A stretch of 64,000 nt of DNA from Erythrobacter colymbi (GCF_002155685.1 NZ_MUYK01000001.1:644174-708173), one strand, 5' to 3'. Counted from the stretch's first letter, positions 1 through 8,967 are shown. Program-made: numbers and translations. The notes: generated by a model not told the origin, from the sequence alone.

Positions 1-176
1 CTTGCCCAGGTCAGCCCGTCGAAGGCGCCGCCGCTCACGGCTATCTCGCCATCGAGGGCATAGGTCGACAGCACGACCTGGGGGATCGTCCGCGGATCGC
101 CGACCCAGTCGCCTTGCGGCGCGTCCGTGGCGGCGGTGAGCAGGCAGAATGCAGCAAGTGCCGCCAGTATGCGCAT
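1..176 (-). CDS. Exported protein of unknown function, N-terminal fragment (runs off the window)
   Basis: The ATG at 174-176 opens a frame that stays open to the window edge, giving 58 residues. It begins MRILAALAAFCLLTAA, a short positively charged start followed by a hydrophobic stretch typical of a Sec signal peptide; cleavage near Ala15-Ala16 is plausible. The visible mature part (Asp-Ala-Pro-Gln-Gly-Asp-Trp-Val-Gly onwards) shows no family motif that I recognise. It begins 3 bases after the pyrE stop on the same strand, so it is probably co-transcribed with pyrE. Function unknown. Confidence 0.55.
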   Translation of the reverse strand, partial: MRILAALAAFCLLTAATDAPQGDWVGDPRTIPQVVLSTYALDGEIAVSGGAFDGLTWA

Positions 177-179
177 CAA

Positions 180-761
180 TTATTCCTTCCGGCTGCCGGG
201 TTTTGTAACCTCTACGGCTGCCAGCGCCTCGGGGATGTCATTCTCGTCATAGGTGGGAAAATCGATGGCGAGCAGCGGATAGAAAGGCACGCCGAGATCG
301 ACCGACCCGCAGGAACGGTCGATGATTGCGCATTCGGCGATCACCTCACCGCCTTCGCGCGCGACGGCGGCGATGGCTTCGCGGCTGGAGAGGCCGGTGG
401 TGACCACGTCCTCGACCATCAGCACCTTGGCGCCCGGCGCGAGCGCGAAGCCGCGGCGCAGGTGGAACACACCCTCGGGCCGTTCGAGGAATAGCGCGTC
501 CTTGCCGAGCGCGCGGCCGACCTCGTGGCCGATGATGATGCCGCCCATCGCCGGAGAGACCACCACGTCGACCTTTTCACGCACCTCGGCGGGGATGCCG
601 GCGACCACCGCCTCGGCCAGACGCGCGGCCCGTGCGGGGTTCATCAGCACCCGCGCGCATTGCAGGTAATGTCCACTATGGCGCCCGGAAGAGAGCTTGA
701 AATGCCCTTCCAGCAAAGCGCCCGACTGGCGGAATTCGGCCAGCACCTGTTCCTGATTCAT
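180..761 (-). CDS. pyrE: Orotate phosphoribosyltransferase
   Basis: Converts orotate and PRPP to orotidine 5'-phosphate, the fifth step of de novo UMP synthesis, in the cytosol. The 193-residue protein has the type I phosphoribosyltransferase PRPP loop (VEDVVTTG, about residues 117-124) and the N-terminal segment with GALLEGHF and SSGRHS that is typical of PyrE. The start is fixed by an AAGGAG Shine-Dalgarno at 769-774, 7 bases ahead of the ATG. That Shine-Dalgarno overlaps the stop of a possible 13-codon leader ORF (773-814). Another pyrimidine gene, pyrC, lies at 17.6 kb but is not linked. The family call is secure. Confidence 0.95.
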   Translation of the reverse strand: MNQEQVLAEFRQSGALLEGHFKLSSGRHSGHYLQCARVLMNPARAARLAEAVVAGIPAEVREKVDVVVSPAMGGIIIGHEVGRALGKDALFLERPEGVFHLRRGFALAPGAKVLMVEDVVTTGLSSREAIAAVAREGGEVIAECAIIDRSCGSVDLGVPFYPLLAIDFPTYDENDIPEALAAVEVTKPGSRKE

Positions 762-772
762 CGACGAACTCC

Positions 773-814
773 TTAAGAAGGATAAGGAAAGCTGCCGACT
801 TGCGCGTCAGACAT
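773..814 (-). CDS. Possible 13-codon leader ORF ahead of pyrE
   Basis: Reading down from the ATG at 812-814 gives MSDAQVGSFPYPS and then TAA at 773-775. The TAA lies inside the pyrE Shine-Dalgarno (TAAGGAG), so terminating ribosomes would sit on the pyrE ribosome-binding site. An AAGGAG precedes this ATG, but only 2 bases away, which is closer than optimal. No clear attenuator hairpin or U-run was seen. This may be a chance ORF; it is listed because pyrE is leader-controlled in some enterobacteria. Confidence 0.25.
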   Translation of the reverse strand: MSDAQVGSFPYPS

Positions 815-846
815 GGCTCCTTGCATAATTTTCTCCCTAGAAGCGC

Positions 847-875
847 TTGAGGCCCTCGGCAAGCATCGCTAAGGG
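847..875 (+). promoter_or_regulatory. Candidate sigma-70-like promoter for the cox operon
   Basis: TTGAGG (847-852), a 17-base spacer and TAAGGG (870-875) lie about 130 bases upstream of ctaC in the divergent pyrE-ctaC gap. Both hexamers are imperfect and the 5' leader would be long. This is pattern matching only. Confidence 0.25.
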
Positions 876-1007
876 CGGGTTTGAAGCTGGCCCTAGGGCT
901 GGCCAAACGCCGTCTGTCGCGGGTCCGAGGGGGCTTTAGCGCGCGGGCGGTATGGGATCAGATTCGAACCACTTGGACACATTCTCATGGGTCAGAGGGA
1001 CACCCGT

Positions 1008-2057
1008 ATGAAAAAGGCTATTCTGGCGGCGGTTGCTGCCGGGCTTGCGGCGTTTGCGCCGCTGAGCGTCGTGGCTGAGGCCGCCGCTCCCGCTGCTCCG
1101 GTCGCTGCCGAAGCGCCTGCCGCGACCACCGCGGCGGCTCCCGCTGACGCTGCCGCGCCTGCCGCTGCCCCGGCTGCTGCCGCTCCCGCCGCCGACGCGG
1201 CGAGCGCCTACACCCCGATGGCCCCGACCAAGGGCAAGGGCATGCCGACCGATCCGACCTCGGGTGAGCCGGGTGCGATGCTCAAGTCGATGCATTTCCA
1301 GGACCAGTATTCGGCCAACGGCGAATACGCGCTGTGGATGCACGACATGATCCTGCTGCCGGTCATCACCGCGATCAGCCTGCTGGTGCTCGGCCTGCTG
1401 CTCTACGTGGTGGTGCGCTTCAACCGTCGCCGCAATCCGGTGGCCTCGAAGACCACGCACAACACCCTGATCGAAGTGGTGTGGACGATCGTTCCGGTGA
1501 TCATCCTCGTGATCATCGCCGTGCCCTCGATCACGCTGCTGGCCCGCCAGTACGAAACCCCGCCCGCCGACGCCGTCACCATCAAGGCGACTGGCTACCA
1601 GTGGTACTGGGGCTATTCCTACCCCGACCACGGCGATTTCGAAGTCGTCTCGAACATGCTCGACGAAGCCGCCGCGCTGAAGGCGGGCGAGCCGCACCAG
1701 CTGGCGGTCGACAAGCGCATGGTCGTGCCCGCGGGCGTGCCGCTGCGCATCCAGACCACCGCCTCGGACGTGATCCACGCCTTCGCGGTGCCCTCGCTGT
1801 GGTTCAAGATGGACGCCGTTCCGGGCCGTCTCAACGAGAAGCTGCTGACCATCAAGGAGCCGGGCGTGTACTACGGCCAGTGCTCCGAGCTGTGCGGCGC
1901 GCGTCACGGCTATATGCCGATCGTGGTCGAGGCGCTGCCGCCGGCCGAGTTCGCGGCATGGGTCAAGGCACAGGGTGGCTCGATGCCCGGCGAGGAAGCG
2001 GCCGCTCCGGCTGCTGCCGCCGCCGCGCCCGCCGCTGCCCCGGCCGCCGCAAGCTGA
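1008..2057 (+). CDS. ctaC: Cytochrome c oxidase subunit II (CuA subunit, aa3 type)
   Basis: Accepts electrons from cytochrome c through the binuclear CuA centre and passes them to subunit I. From the ATG at 1008 the 349-residue protein has a signal peptide, an Ala/Pro-rich linker (about residues 22-65), two membrane helices (about 112-135 and 150-175) and a periplasmic cupredoxin domain. The CuA ligands are visible: His257, then Cys292-x-Glu294-x-Cys296-x3-His300-x2-Met303. I start at 1008 rather than the in-frame ATG at 987 because AGAGGGA (994-1000) is correctly spaced and the signal peptide begins there. There is no C-terminal haem c motif; the tail is Ala/Pro-rich. First gene of the oxidase cluster. 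Confidence 0.95.
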   Translation: MKKAILAAVAAGLAAFAPLSVVAEAAAPAAPVAAEAPAATTAAAPADAAAPAAAPAAAAPAADAASAYTPMAPTKGKGMPTDPTSGEPGAMLKSMHFQDQYSANGEYALWMHDMILLPVITAISLLVLGLLLYVVVRFNRRRNPVASKTTHNTLIEVVWTIVPVIILVIIAVPSITLLARQYETPPADAVTIKATGYQWYWGYSYPDHGDFEVVSNMLDEAAALKAGEPHQLAVDKRMVVPAGVPLRIQTTASDVIHAFAVPSLWFKMDAVPGRLNEKLLTIKEPGVYYGQCSELCGARHGYMPIVVEALPPAEFAAWVKAQGGSMPGEEAAAPAAAAAAPAAAPAAAS

Positions 2058-2094
2058 ACCCGATAGAAGAACAGAAGCAGAAGAGTAGCTGACC

Positions 2095-3807
2095 ATGGCA
2101 ACCACCGCAGAAGGCTTCGACATTCACCATGATCACGGGCACGACGCCCACGATCATGCGGACCACAAGCCGGGCTTCTTCGCCCGCTGGTTCATGTCGA
2201 CCAACCACAAGGACATCGGCACGATGTATCTGATCTTCGCGATTATCGCGGGGATCGTCGGGGGTGCCATTTCGGGCATCATGCGTGTCGAGCTCGCCGA
2301 GCCCGGCATCCAGTACCTCCAGTGGTGGGCCCAGTTCATGGGCGGCGGCAATGATCTGAACACCGCGCTCCACATGTGGAACGTGTTCATCACCGCGCAC
2401 GGCCTGATCATGGTGTTCTTCATGGTCATGCCTGCCATGATCGGCGGCTTCGGCAACTGGTTCGTGCCGCTGATGATCGGCGCGCCGGACATGGCCTTCC
2501 CGCGCATGAACAACGTCTCCTTCTGGCTGACCGTGGCGGGCTTCTTTAGCCTGCTGTTCTCGCTGTTCGTCCCCGGTGGCACCGGCCCCGGCGCGGGCAC
2601 CGGCTGGACGGTCTATGCCCCGCTCTCGACCTCGGGCTCGAAGGGTCCGGCGGTCGACTTCGCGATCTTCTCGCTGCACCTTGCCGGTGCCGGCTCGATC
2701 CTGGGCGCGACCAACTTCATCACCACCATCTTCAACATGCGCGCGCCGGGCATGACCCTGCACAAGATGCCGCTGTTCGTGTGGTCGGTGCTGGTCACCG
2801 CCTTCCTGCTGCTGCTCGCGCTGCCCGTGCTGGCCGCAGCGATCACCATGCTCCTGACCGACCGCAACTTCGGCACGACCTTCTTCGATCCGGCCGGCGG
2901 CGGTGATCCGGTGCTCTACCAGCACCTGTTCTGGTTCTTCGGCCACCCCGAAGTCTACATCATGATCCTGCCGGGCTTCGGCATGATCTCGCAGATCGTG
3001 GCGACCTTCAGCCGCAAGCCGGTGTTCGGCTACCTCGGCATGGCCTACGCCATGGTAGCGATCGGCGTGGTCGGCTTCATCGTCTGGGCGCACCACATGT
3101 ACACCGTGGGCCTCGACGTGAACACGAAGATGTACTTCACCGCGGCGACCATGGTGATCGCGGTGCCGACCGGCGTGAAGATCTTCAGCTGGATCGCGAC
3201 GATGTGGGGCGGCAGCCTCCAGTTCAAGTCGCCGATGGTCTGGTCGCTGGGCTTCATCTTCCTGTTCACCGTGGGCGGCGTGACCGGCGTGGTGCTCGCC
3301 AACGGCGGGATCGACGACAACCTGCACGACACCTACTACGTCGTGGCGCACTTCCACTACGTGCTGTCGATGGGCGCGGTGTTCTCGATGTTCGCCGGCT
3401 TCTACTACTGGTTCCCTAAGATGAGCGGACGGATGCACAGCGAACTGCTGAGCCACCTTCACTTCTGGACCTTCTTCGTCGGCGTGAACGTGATCTTCTT
3501 CCCGCAGCACTTCCTGGGGATGAACGGGATGCCGCGCCGCTATCCGGACTACGCGGAAGCCTTCCATTTCTGGCACCAGATCAGCACCTACGGGTACTAC
3601 ATCATGGCCGGTTCGATGGTGTTCTTCTTCGTCAACATCCTCTACGCGCTGGCCGCCGGAAAGAAGGCCGAAGCCAACCCGTGGGGCGAAGGCGCGACGA
3701 CGCTCGAATGGACCCTGCCGAGCCCGCCGCCCTACCACCAGTTCGAAACGCTTCCTGTCATCACGGATGCGCACGACTACCACGATCACCGTCCCGCGAC
3801 CGCCTGA
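2095..3807 (+). CDS. ctaD: Cytochrome c oxidase subunit I (haem a/a3-CuB subunit)
   Basis: Catalytic subunit that reduces O2 to water and pumps protons. The 570-residue protein has 12 predicted membrane helices. Family signatures are all present: the haem a ligand region (ITAHG), the CuB/K-channel motif ([14 protein letters not shown]), WAHHMYT, and the haem a/a3 histidines in YVVAHFHYV. The C-terminal [10 protein letters not shown] is typical of the aa3 A-type enzymes. A His/Asp-rich N-terminal tail (residues 8-25) precedes the first helix. It starts 37 bases after ctaC, consistent with one operon. Confidence 0.97.
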   Translation: MATTAEGFDIHHDHGHDAHDHADHKPGFFARWFMSTNHKDIGTMYLIFAIIAGIVGGAISGIMRVELAEPGIQYLQWWAQFMGGGNDLNTALHMWNVFITAHGLIMVFFMVMPAMIGGFGNWFVPLMIGAPDMAFPRMNNVSFWLTVAGFFSLLFSLFVPGGTGPGAGTGWTVYAPLSTSGSKGPAVDFAIFSLHLAGAGSILGATNFITTIFNMRAPGMTLHKMPLFVWSVLVTAFLLLLALPVLAAAITMLLTDRNFGTTFFDPAGGGDPVLYQHLFWFFGHPEVYIMILPGFGMISQIVATFSRKPVFGYLGMAYAMVAIGVVGFIVWAHHMYTVGLDVNTKMYFTAATMVIAVPTGVKIFSWIATMWGGSLQFKSPMVWSLGFIFLFTVGGVTGVVLANGGIDDNLHDTYYVVAHFHYVLSMGAVFSMFAGFYYWFPKMSGRMHSELLSHLHFWTFFVGVNVIFFPQHFLGMNGMPRRYPDYAEAFHFWHQISTYGYYIMAGSMVFFFVNILYALAAGKKAEANPWGEGATTLEWTLPSPPPYHQFETLPVITDAHDYHDHRPATA

Positions 3808-3856
3808 GGCGCGAGGCCTGATCGGAGCTCCCTGACCGGAGCGCAATGAACAAGGG

Positions 3857-3882
3857 GGAGCGCGGCTGACCGGTCGCGCTCC
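3857..3882 (+). terminator. Stem-loop between ctaD and ctaB
   Basis: GGAGCGCG (3857-3864) pairs with CGCGCTCC (3875-3882) across a 10-base loop, followed by TTCG rather than a U-run. It could attenuate transcription or protect the abundant ctaCD message from exonucleases, leaving ctaB and later genes at lower level. It is too poor in U to call a firm terminator. Confidence 0.4.
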
Positions 3883-3905
3883 TTCGCAATGGAACCGACG
3901 AGACG

Positions 3906-4835
3906 ATGGCAAGCACTGCACCCTCGACTGCCGCATACCCGCTGCCGACGGAGTGGCGCGATTTCTTCGCGCTGACCAAGCCGCGGGTGATGACGCTGGT
4001 GATCTTCACCGCGATCTGCGGCGTGCTCGCGGCGCCGGGCACCATCCACCCCATCATCGGCTTCACCGCAATCCTCGCCATCGCGATGGGCGCGGGCGGC
4101 TCGGCCGTACTCAACATGTGGTGGGAAGCCGACATCGACGCGGGCATGAAGCGCACCATGAACCGTCCGCTCCCGGGCGGACGGATGCGGCGCGAGGACG
4201 CGCGTGATTTCGGCATCTTCCTGTCGGGCGTATCGGTGGTGCTGATGGGCCTTGCGGTGGGCTGGCTCGCCGCTTCGCTGCTCTTCGGCGCGATCATCTA
4301 CTACGCCGTCATCTACACCATGTGGCTGAAGCCGCGCACCCCGCAGAACATCGTCATCGGTGGCGGCGCAGGCGCCTTCCCGCCGCTGATCGGCTGGGTC
4401 GCCGTGACGGGCGACATCACCGCGATGCCGCTGCTGCTGTTCGCGATCATCTTCTTCTGGACGCCGCCGCACTTCTGGGCGCTCGCGCTGTTCGTGCAGT
4501 CGGATTATGCCAAGGTCGGCATTCCGATGCTCCCCGTGGTCGCGGGGGAGAAGGTCACCCGCCGCCAGATCATGGGCTACACCCTGCTGCTCGCCCCCAT
4601 CGCCATCGCGCCGTGGTATATCGGCGGTACGAGCTGGATCTACGGCTCAGTCGCGGTGGTGCTCTCGGCGCTGTTCGTGATCCTCGCCGTGCCGGTCTTC
4701 ACCCGCATGCGCGCCGAGGTTGACGCCATGACGCCCGAGAAGACCCTCTTCAAGTTCTCGATCGTCTATCTCTTCGTGCTGTTCGCCGCGCTCGTGGCCG
4801 ACCGTGTCGCCGCCTATCAGGGGTGGATCGCATGA
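3906..4835 (+). CDS. ctaB: Protohaem IX farnesyltransferase (haem O synthase)
   Basis: UbiA-superfamily membrane enzyme that attaches a farnesyl chain to haem b to make haem O, the precursor of the haem A needed by CtaD. The 309-residue protein has about nine hydrophobic helices. The conserved prenyl-diphosphate loop [19 protein letters not shown] lies around residues 72-90, and the second loop region contains [14 protein letters not shown]. Its TGA overlaps the next ATG (ATGA at 4832-4835), indicating translational coupling with the small gene that follows. Confidence 0.95.
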   Translation: MASTAPSTAAYPLPTEWRDFFALTKPRVMTLVIFTAICGVLAAPGTIHPIIGFTAILAIAMGAGGSAVLNMWWEADIDAGMKRTMNRPLPGGRMRREDARDFGIFLSGVSVVLMGLAVGWLAASLLFGAIIYYAVIYTMWLKPRTPQNIVIGGGAGAFPPLIGWVAVTGDITAMPLLLFAIIFFWTPPHFWALALFVQSDYAKVGIPMLPVVAGEKVTRRQIMGYTLLLAPIAIAPWYIGGTSWIYGSVAVVLSALFVILAVPVFTRMRAEVDAMTPEKTLFKFSIVYLFVLFAALVADRVAAYQGWIA

Positions 4836-4963
4836 CGCCCGAGGAAGAGCGCGAATTCATCCGCCGCCGCAAGGCGAGAAACTGGGTCGTGCTCGGCACG
4901 CTCATCTTCTTCGTCGTGCTGTTCTACGCGATCACCATCGTGCGCATCGGAGCGCAACACTGA
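4832..4963 (+). CDS. 43-residue single-span membrane protein of the cox cluster (CoxF-like position)
   Basis: The ATG at 4832 overlaps the ctaB stop and the frame ends at TGA 4961-4963, where it overlaps the ctaG start by one base. The protein has an acidic then basic cytoplasmic head ([17 protein letters not shown]), one hydrophobic span at about residues 18-37, and a very short tail. A small ORF in this place is common in alphaproteobacterial cox operons; the match here is by position, size and topology rather than by a firm motif. Likely role: oxidase assembly, perhaps assisting CtaG. Its coupling on both sides makes it very likely to be a real gene. Confidence 0.8.
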   Translation: MTPEEEREFIRRRKARNWVVLGTLIFFVVLFYAITIVRIGAQH

Positions 4964-5562
4964 TGGCGTCCGCTCCGCCCCTTTCGCCCGACGCCGCGCG
5001 CAGCAACCTGCGCACGGGCGCGCTCGCCTTTGCGGGCGCGCTGGCGATGCTGGGGCTGGGCTATGCCTCGGTGCCGCTCTACCGCCTGTTCTGCCAGGTC
5101 ACCGGCTTTGGGGGAACGACGATGATCGCCTCCGAAAGCAAGGCGCGCGCCGCCGCTGCCGCCGCGACGGGCCAGAAAATCTCGATCCGCTTCGATGCGA
5201 CGACCGCGATGGGGATGCCCTGGACTTTCCACCCGTCGCAGGCGACCGACACCGTCACCATCGGCGAGCGCGACATCGCGACCTATGTCGCGCGCAACGA
5301 CAGCAACCAGCCCGTCACCGGCGTCGCCACGTTCAACGTGACCCCTGAACAGGCCGGCAAGTATTTCAACAAGATCCAGTGTTTCTGCTTCACCGAGCAG
5401 ACGCTGCAGCCCGGGCAGGAAGTGACCATGCCCGTGCTCTATTTCGTCGACCCGGCGATGCTGGACGACCCCAACATGAAGGGTGTCGAACAGATCACGC
5501 TGAGCTACACTTTCCACCGCGCCGAGGAGCCGCTAGCAGCGGCCCCCTCGGCAACCAAATGA
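4963..5562 (+). CDS. ctaG: Cytochrome c oxidase assembly protein CtaG/Cox11 (copper delivery to CuB)
   Basis: Inserts copper into the CuB site of subunit I. I start at the ATG at 4963 (TGATG overlap with the 43-residue gene), giving 199 residues; longer in-frame extensions upstream run through that gene. There is one N-terminal membrane span (about residues 17-37) ending in a conserved VPLYRLFCQVTG, then a periplasmic immunoglobulin-like domain. The copper-binding CFCF motif is at Cys140-Phe-Cys142-Phe, within QCFCFTEQ. The C-terminal region VDPAMLDDP and ITLSYTFH is typical of the family. Confidence 0.95.
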   Translation: MASAPPLSPDAARSNLRTGALAFAGALAMLGLGYASVPLYRLFCQVTGFGGTTMIASESKARAAAAAATGQKISIRFDATTAMGMPWTFHPSQATDTVTIGERDIATYVARNDSNQPVTGVATFNVTPEQAGKYFNKIQCFCFTEQTLQPGQEVTMPVLYFVDPAMLDDPNMKGVEQITLSYTFHRAEEPLAAAPSATK

Positions 5563-5592
5563 TCCGCTAAACCCAGGGACGGGAACGACCAC

Positions 5593-6462
5593 ATGGCTGG
5601 CAAGGCAAACCACGATTACCACATCCTCGAACCCGATATCTGGCCGCTGGCCGGCTCGATCTCGGCGCTGACCTTCACCAGCGGGCTGGTGCTGCACATG
5701 CACCCCGACGTGTTCGGCGACGCCGCCGGCATCGTCATGTGGGCGGGCCTCGCCGGGCTGATCGCGACCTTCTTCATGTGGTTCAAGAACATCGTCGTCG
5801 AAGCCCAGCGCGGCGATCACACGCCGGTGGTGCAGCTGCATCTGCGCTACGGTATGATCCTGTTCATCGCTTCGGAAGTGATGTTTTTCGTCGGTTGGTT
5901 CTGGAGCTTCTTCGACTTCGCGCTGTTCCCGACCGCGCTCGAATACGACGCGGCGACGGGCGCCACCACCAGCCTGTTCGGCACCGAGGGCGCCAAGGCC
6001 GCCTTCATTCCCGAAGGGCTGCACGTGCTCGATCCCTTCGCGCTGCCGCTGCTCAACACGCTGATCCTGCTGTGCTCGGGCACCACGGTGACCTGGGCGC
6101 ACCATGCGCTGATCCATGGCGACCGCGACGGCCTCAAGCAGGGCCTGTGGGCGACGATTGCGCTCGGCGTGCTGTTCAGCGCGATCCAGGCCTACGAGTA
6201 TTCCTCGGCGCCCTTCGGCTTCGGCGGCAACACCTATGCCAGCGCCTTCTACATGGCGACCGGCTTCCACGGCTTCCACGTGCTGATCGGGACGATCTTC
6301 CTCGCGGTCTGCCTGTTCCGCGCCTACAAGGGCCACTTCACCCCGCGCCAGCACTTCGGCTTCGAAGCGGCTGCGTGGTACTGGCACTTCGTCGACGTGG
6401 TGTGGCTGTTCCTGTTCGTCGCCATCTACGTGTGGGGCGGCTGGGGCGCTGAATACCACTGA
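5593..6462 (+). CDS. ctaE: Cytochrome c oxidase subunit III
   Basis: Third core subunit of the aa3 oxidase; it carries no redox centre but stabilises the complex and the proton-uptake path. The 289-residue protein has seven predicted membrane helices. Recognisable motifs are SEVMFFVGWFWSFF, TWAHHALI, the family's FYMATGFHGFHV (about residues 215-226), and a C-terminal HFVDVVWLFLF. It follows ctaG after 30 bases, and its stop overlaps the DUF983 start by one base. Confidence 0.96.
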   Translation: MAGKANHDYHILEPDIWPLAGSISALTFTSGLVLHMHPDVFGDAAGIVMWAGLAGLIATFFMWFKNIVVEAQRGDHTPVVQLHLRYGMILFIASEVMFFVGWFWSFFDFALFPTALEYDAATGATTSLFGTEGAKAAFIPEGLHVLDPFALPLLNTLILLCSGTTVTWAHHALIHGDRDGLKQGLWATIALGVLFSAIQAYEYSSAPFGFGGNTYASAFYMATGFHGFHVLIGTIFLAVCLFRAYKGHFTPRQHFGFEAAAWYWHFVDVVWLFLFVAIYVWGGWGAEYH

Positions 6463-6836
6463 TGATCGCAGGGCCATCCGGTCCGCGTGAACAGAAGGGG
6501 CAGCCGGGACTAGTCTCGGCTGCCCTTTCCGGTTTGTGCCCCCGCTGCGGCGCGAAGACCCTGTTCTCCGAGCCCGCCGCGCTGGCCGAGGCCTGCGGCA
6601 GCTGCGGGCTCGATTTCCACGCGCTCGAGCGGGGCGGGCGGTTTGTCGGCGTTCTGACAATGCTGGTGGCGCTGGTGCTGATCCTCGCCGCGCTCGGCAT
6701 CGACGAGTGGCTGAGGCCGCCGCTGTGGGCGAGCTTCCTGTTCTGGGCGCCGGTGACGGTCGGCAGCGTGCTGTTCGCCCTGAGGTTCTGGAAGACCATG
6801 TGGGTCTATCACCAATACGAAGAGAGCCAGCCATGA
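6462..6836 (+). CDS. DUF983 membrane protein with two CxxC pairs
   Basis: A 124-residue protein. An N-terminal zinc-ribbon-like part has Cys26-x2-Cys29 and Cys45-x2-Cys48, followed by two hydrophobic segments (about residues 62-82 and 88-107). DUF983 members are regularly encoded inside alphaproteobacterial cox clusters, so a role in oxidase assembly is likely, but the biochemical function is not established to my knowledge. It is coupled to SURF1 by an ATGA overlap (6833-6836). Confidence 0.85.
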   Translation: MIAGPSGPREQKGQPGLVSAALSGLCPRCGAKTLFSEPAALAEACGSCGLDFHALERGGRFVGVLTMLVALVLILAALGIDEWLRPPLWASFLFWAPVTVGSVLFALRFWKTMWVYHQYEESQP

Positions 6837-7546
6837 CCGCTCGCCGCATTCCGATATTCTCGACCATTGTGGTGATCGCGGCAGTGCTGACGATGATCGG
6901 CCTTGGCATCTGGCAGCTCGGGCGCAAGGGCGAGAAGGAGGCGCTGATCGCGCGTTACGAGGCGGCGCAGGCGCAAGAGGGATTTCAGTCCTTCGACCCT
7001 TCCGCCCCCGAAGCGGCTTACACCAAATCGATCCAACATTGCGCCAGCCCATCAAGACAGACGGTTGTCGCCGGCCGCAATTCCAAGGGTCAAAGCGGCT
7101 GGGTGCATGTCACGCGTTGCACGATTAGCGGCCCATGGCCCAGGTCCGAGGCGGCTACCAGAGAGCTCCTACCGCTGATCGCGCATCATTCGGGCAAGAG
7201 CGGAGGCGTGACATATGCGCAGGTGGCCCAGATGCTCAACGACATAAGCGGCGCGCTGCGATTCGGAGAAGACTACCCTAGATATGCCGACGTCGTCCTC
7301 GGGTGGTCACGATCGCCTGAGCCGGTGGCGTGGAGCGGAGGCTTTGTGGCAGGCACCGTCGTCCCGACCGGAGAGCTCGGCTTCAAGATCGTCGCCGACC
7401 CGCCGCTCGCGGGTTTGGAAGCCAATGCCAAGCCCGATCCGGGCGACCTGCCCAACAACCACCTCGCCTATGCCGGGCAGTGGTTCTTCTTCGCGCTGAC
7501 CGCGCTTGTCATCTACGTGCTGGCATTGCGCCGCCGCCGAGGCTAG
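6833..7546 (+). CDS. SURF1-family oxidase assembly protein with an unusual central insertion
   Basis: SURF1 proteins help insert haem a into oxidase subunit I. The 237-residue protein has the family's two ends: an N-terminal span followed by GIWQLGRKGEKEALI (about residues 25-39), and a C-terminal PNNHLAYAGQWFFFALTALV anchor. The middle is odd. Between the VAGRN...GWVHVTRC segment and VLGWSRSP there are about 45 extra residues (around 105-150). That stretch uses AGA, CTA and ATA codons that neighbours avoid, and is visibly less GC-rich. The ends make the family call safe; the insert may be transferred or a relaxed loop. Confidence 0.85.
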   Translation: MTARRIPIFSTIVVIAAVLTMIGLGIWQLGRKGEKEALIARYEAAQAQEGFQSFDPSAPEAAYTKSIQHCASPSRQTVVAGRNSKGQSGWVHVTRCTISGPWPRSEAATRELLPLIAHHSGKSGGVTYAQVAQMLNDISGALRFGEDYPRYADVVLGWSRSPEPVAWSGGFVAGTVVPTGELGFKIVADPPLAGLEANAKPDPGDLPNNHLAYAGQWFFFALTALVIYVLALRRRRG

Positions 7547-7557
7547 GCGCTTCGCTC

Positions 7558-8967
7558 ATGCAATACGTCTCGACACGCGGCAGCGCACCGGCGCTCGATT
7601 TCGAAGGGGTGACGCTCGCAGGGCTCGCCAGCGACGGGGGGCTTTACGTTCCCGCCGAATGGCCGCGTTTCTCGCCCGACGAGATCCGCGCGCTTCGCGG
7701 CCTTGCCTACCCCGATCTCGCCGCACGTATCATGGCCCCGTTTGTCGCGGGGAGCCTCACCGAGGACGAACTCTCGGCGATCTGCCACAAGGTCTATGGC
7801 GATTTCGGCCATGCCGCGGTGGCCCCGCTGGTGCAGCTTGATAGCCAGCACTGGCTGCTCGAACTGTTCCACGGCCCGACTCTCGCCTTCAAGGACGTCG
7901 CGCTGCAACTGCTCGGCCGCCTGTTCGAGACCTTCCTCGAACGCCGCGGCGAGCGCCTCACCATCGTCGGCGCCACCAGCGGGGATACCGGCTCGGCGGC
8001 GATCCAGGCGGTCGCGGGGCTCGAGCGGGTCGAGATCTTCATGCTCCATCCGCGCGGCCGGGTGAGCGACGTGCAGCGCCGCCAGATGACCACGGTGCTG
8101 AGCCCCAACGTCCACAACCTCGCGATCGAGGGCAGCTTCGACGACGCGCAGGCGCATGTGAAGCGGATGTTCACCGATGCGGACGTGACGAGCGTCCTCA
8201 ACCTCGGCGCGGTCAATTCGATCAACTGGGCGCGGCTGATGGCGCAGGTGGTCTATTTCTTCGCGAGCGCGCTGCAACTCGGCGCGCCCGACCGGACGGT
8301 TGCCTACTCCGTGCCGACCGGCAATTTCGGCGACGTGTTCGCGGGCTATGTCGCGGCGAAGATGGGCCTCCCCATCGAGCGCCTGATCGTCGCCACCAAC
8401 ATCAACGACATCCTCCACCGCGCGCTGTCGGCGGGCGATTATTCAGCGGGCGGCGTGACGCCCACCATCACCCCCTCGATGGACATCCAGGTCAGCTCCA
8501 ACTTCGAGCGGCTGCTGTTCGACGCGGGCGGGCGTGACGGGGCGGCGATGGCCGAGCAGATGCGCGCCTTCGAGCAAGCCCGCGCTATGCAGCTGACCAG
8601 CGCGCAGGCAGAAGGCGCGTCGGCGCTCTTCACCAGCGCCCGTGCCGACCAGACCGAGACGGCGCGCGCGCTCCAGTGGGCCTACCGCGCCGCGGGCCAA
8701 GTGATCGATCCGCACACCGGCGTCGGCCTCCATGCCGCGCGGGTGCTGGCCGAGGCCGGAACCGTGCCTGCCAGCGTGCCGCTCGTCACGCTCGCCACCG
8801 CGCACCCCGCCAAGTTCCCCGACGCGGTCGAGCGCGCCATCGGCCTGCGTCCGGCGCTGCCCGCGCGCGTCGGCGACCTGTTCGGCCGCGAGGAGAGCTT
8901 CGCCGAGATCGCCGGCGATTACGCCGCCACCCGCGACTACGTGCTCGGTCACGCCGGGAACGCTTGA
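7558..8967 (+). CDS. thrC: Threonine synthase
   Basis: PLP enzyme converting O-phosphohomoserine to threonine. From the ATG at 7558 it is 469 residues, the length of the proteobacterial ThrC class. Signatures are the N-terminal YVSTRG, the PLP lysine Lys112 in HGPTLAFKD, the ATSGDTGSAA phosphate-binding region, and SVPTGNFGDVFAGY. The next start (ATG at 8967) overlaps its TGA. thrC directly after SURF1 is a familiar alphaproteobacterial order. Confidence 0.96.
   Translation: MQYVSTRGSAPALDFEGVTLAGLASDGGLYVPAEWPRFSPDEIRALRGLAYPDLAARIMAPFVAGSLTEDELSAICHKVYGDFGHAAVAPLVQLDSQHWLLELFHGPTLAFKDVALQLLGRLFETFLERRGERLTIVGATSGDTGSAAIQAVAGLERVEIFMLHPRGRVSDVQRRQMTTVLSPNVHNLAIEGSFDDAQAHVKRMFTDADVTSVLNLGAVNSINWARLMAQVVYFFASALQLGAPDRTVAYSVPTGNFGDVFAGYVAAKMGLPIERLIVATNINDILHRALSAGDYSAGGVTPTITPSMDIQVSSNFERLLFDAGGRDGAAMAEQMRAFEQARAMQLTSAQAEGASALFTSARADQTETARALQWAYRAAGQVIDPHTGVGLHAARVLAEAGTVPASVPLVTLATAHPAKFPDAVERAIGLRPALPARVGDLFGREESFAEIAGDYAATRDYVLGHAGNA

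Noticed and set aside
3846..3869. A 7-codon ORF (MNKGERG) between ctaD and ctaB as a possible leader peptide
   Set aside because: Too short, with a poorly spaced Shine-Dalgarno and inside a stem-loop region; no independent support.
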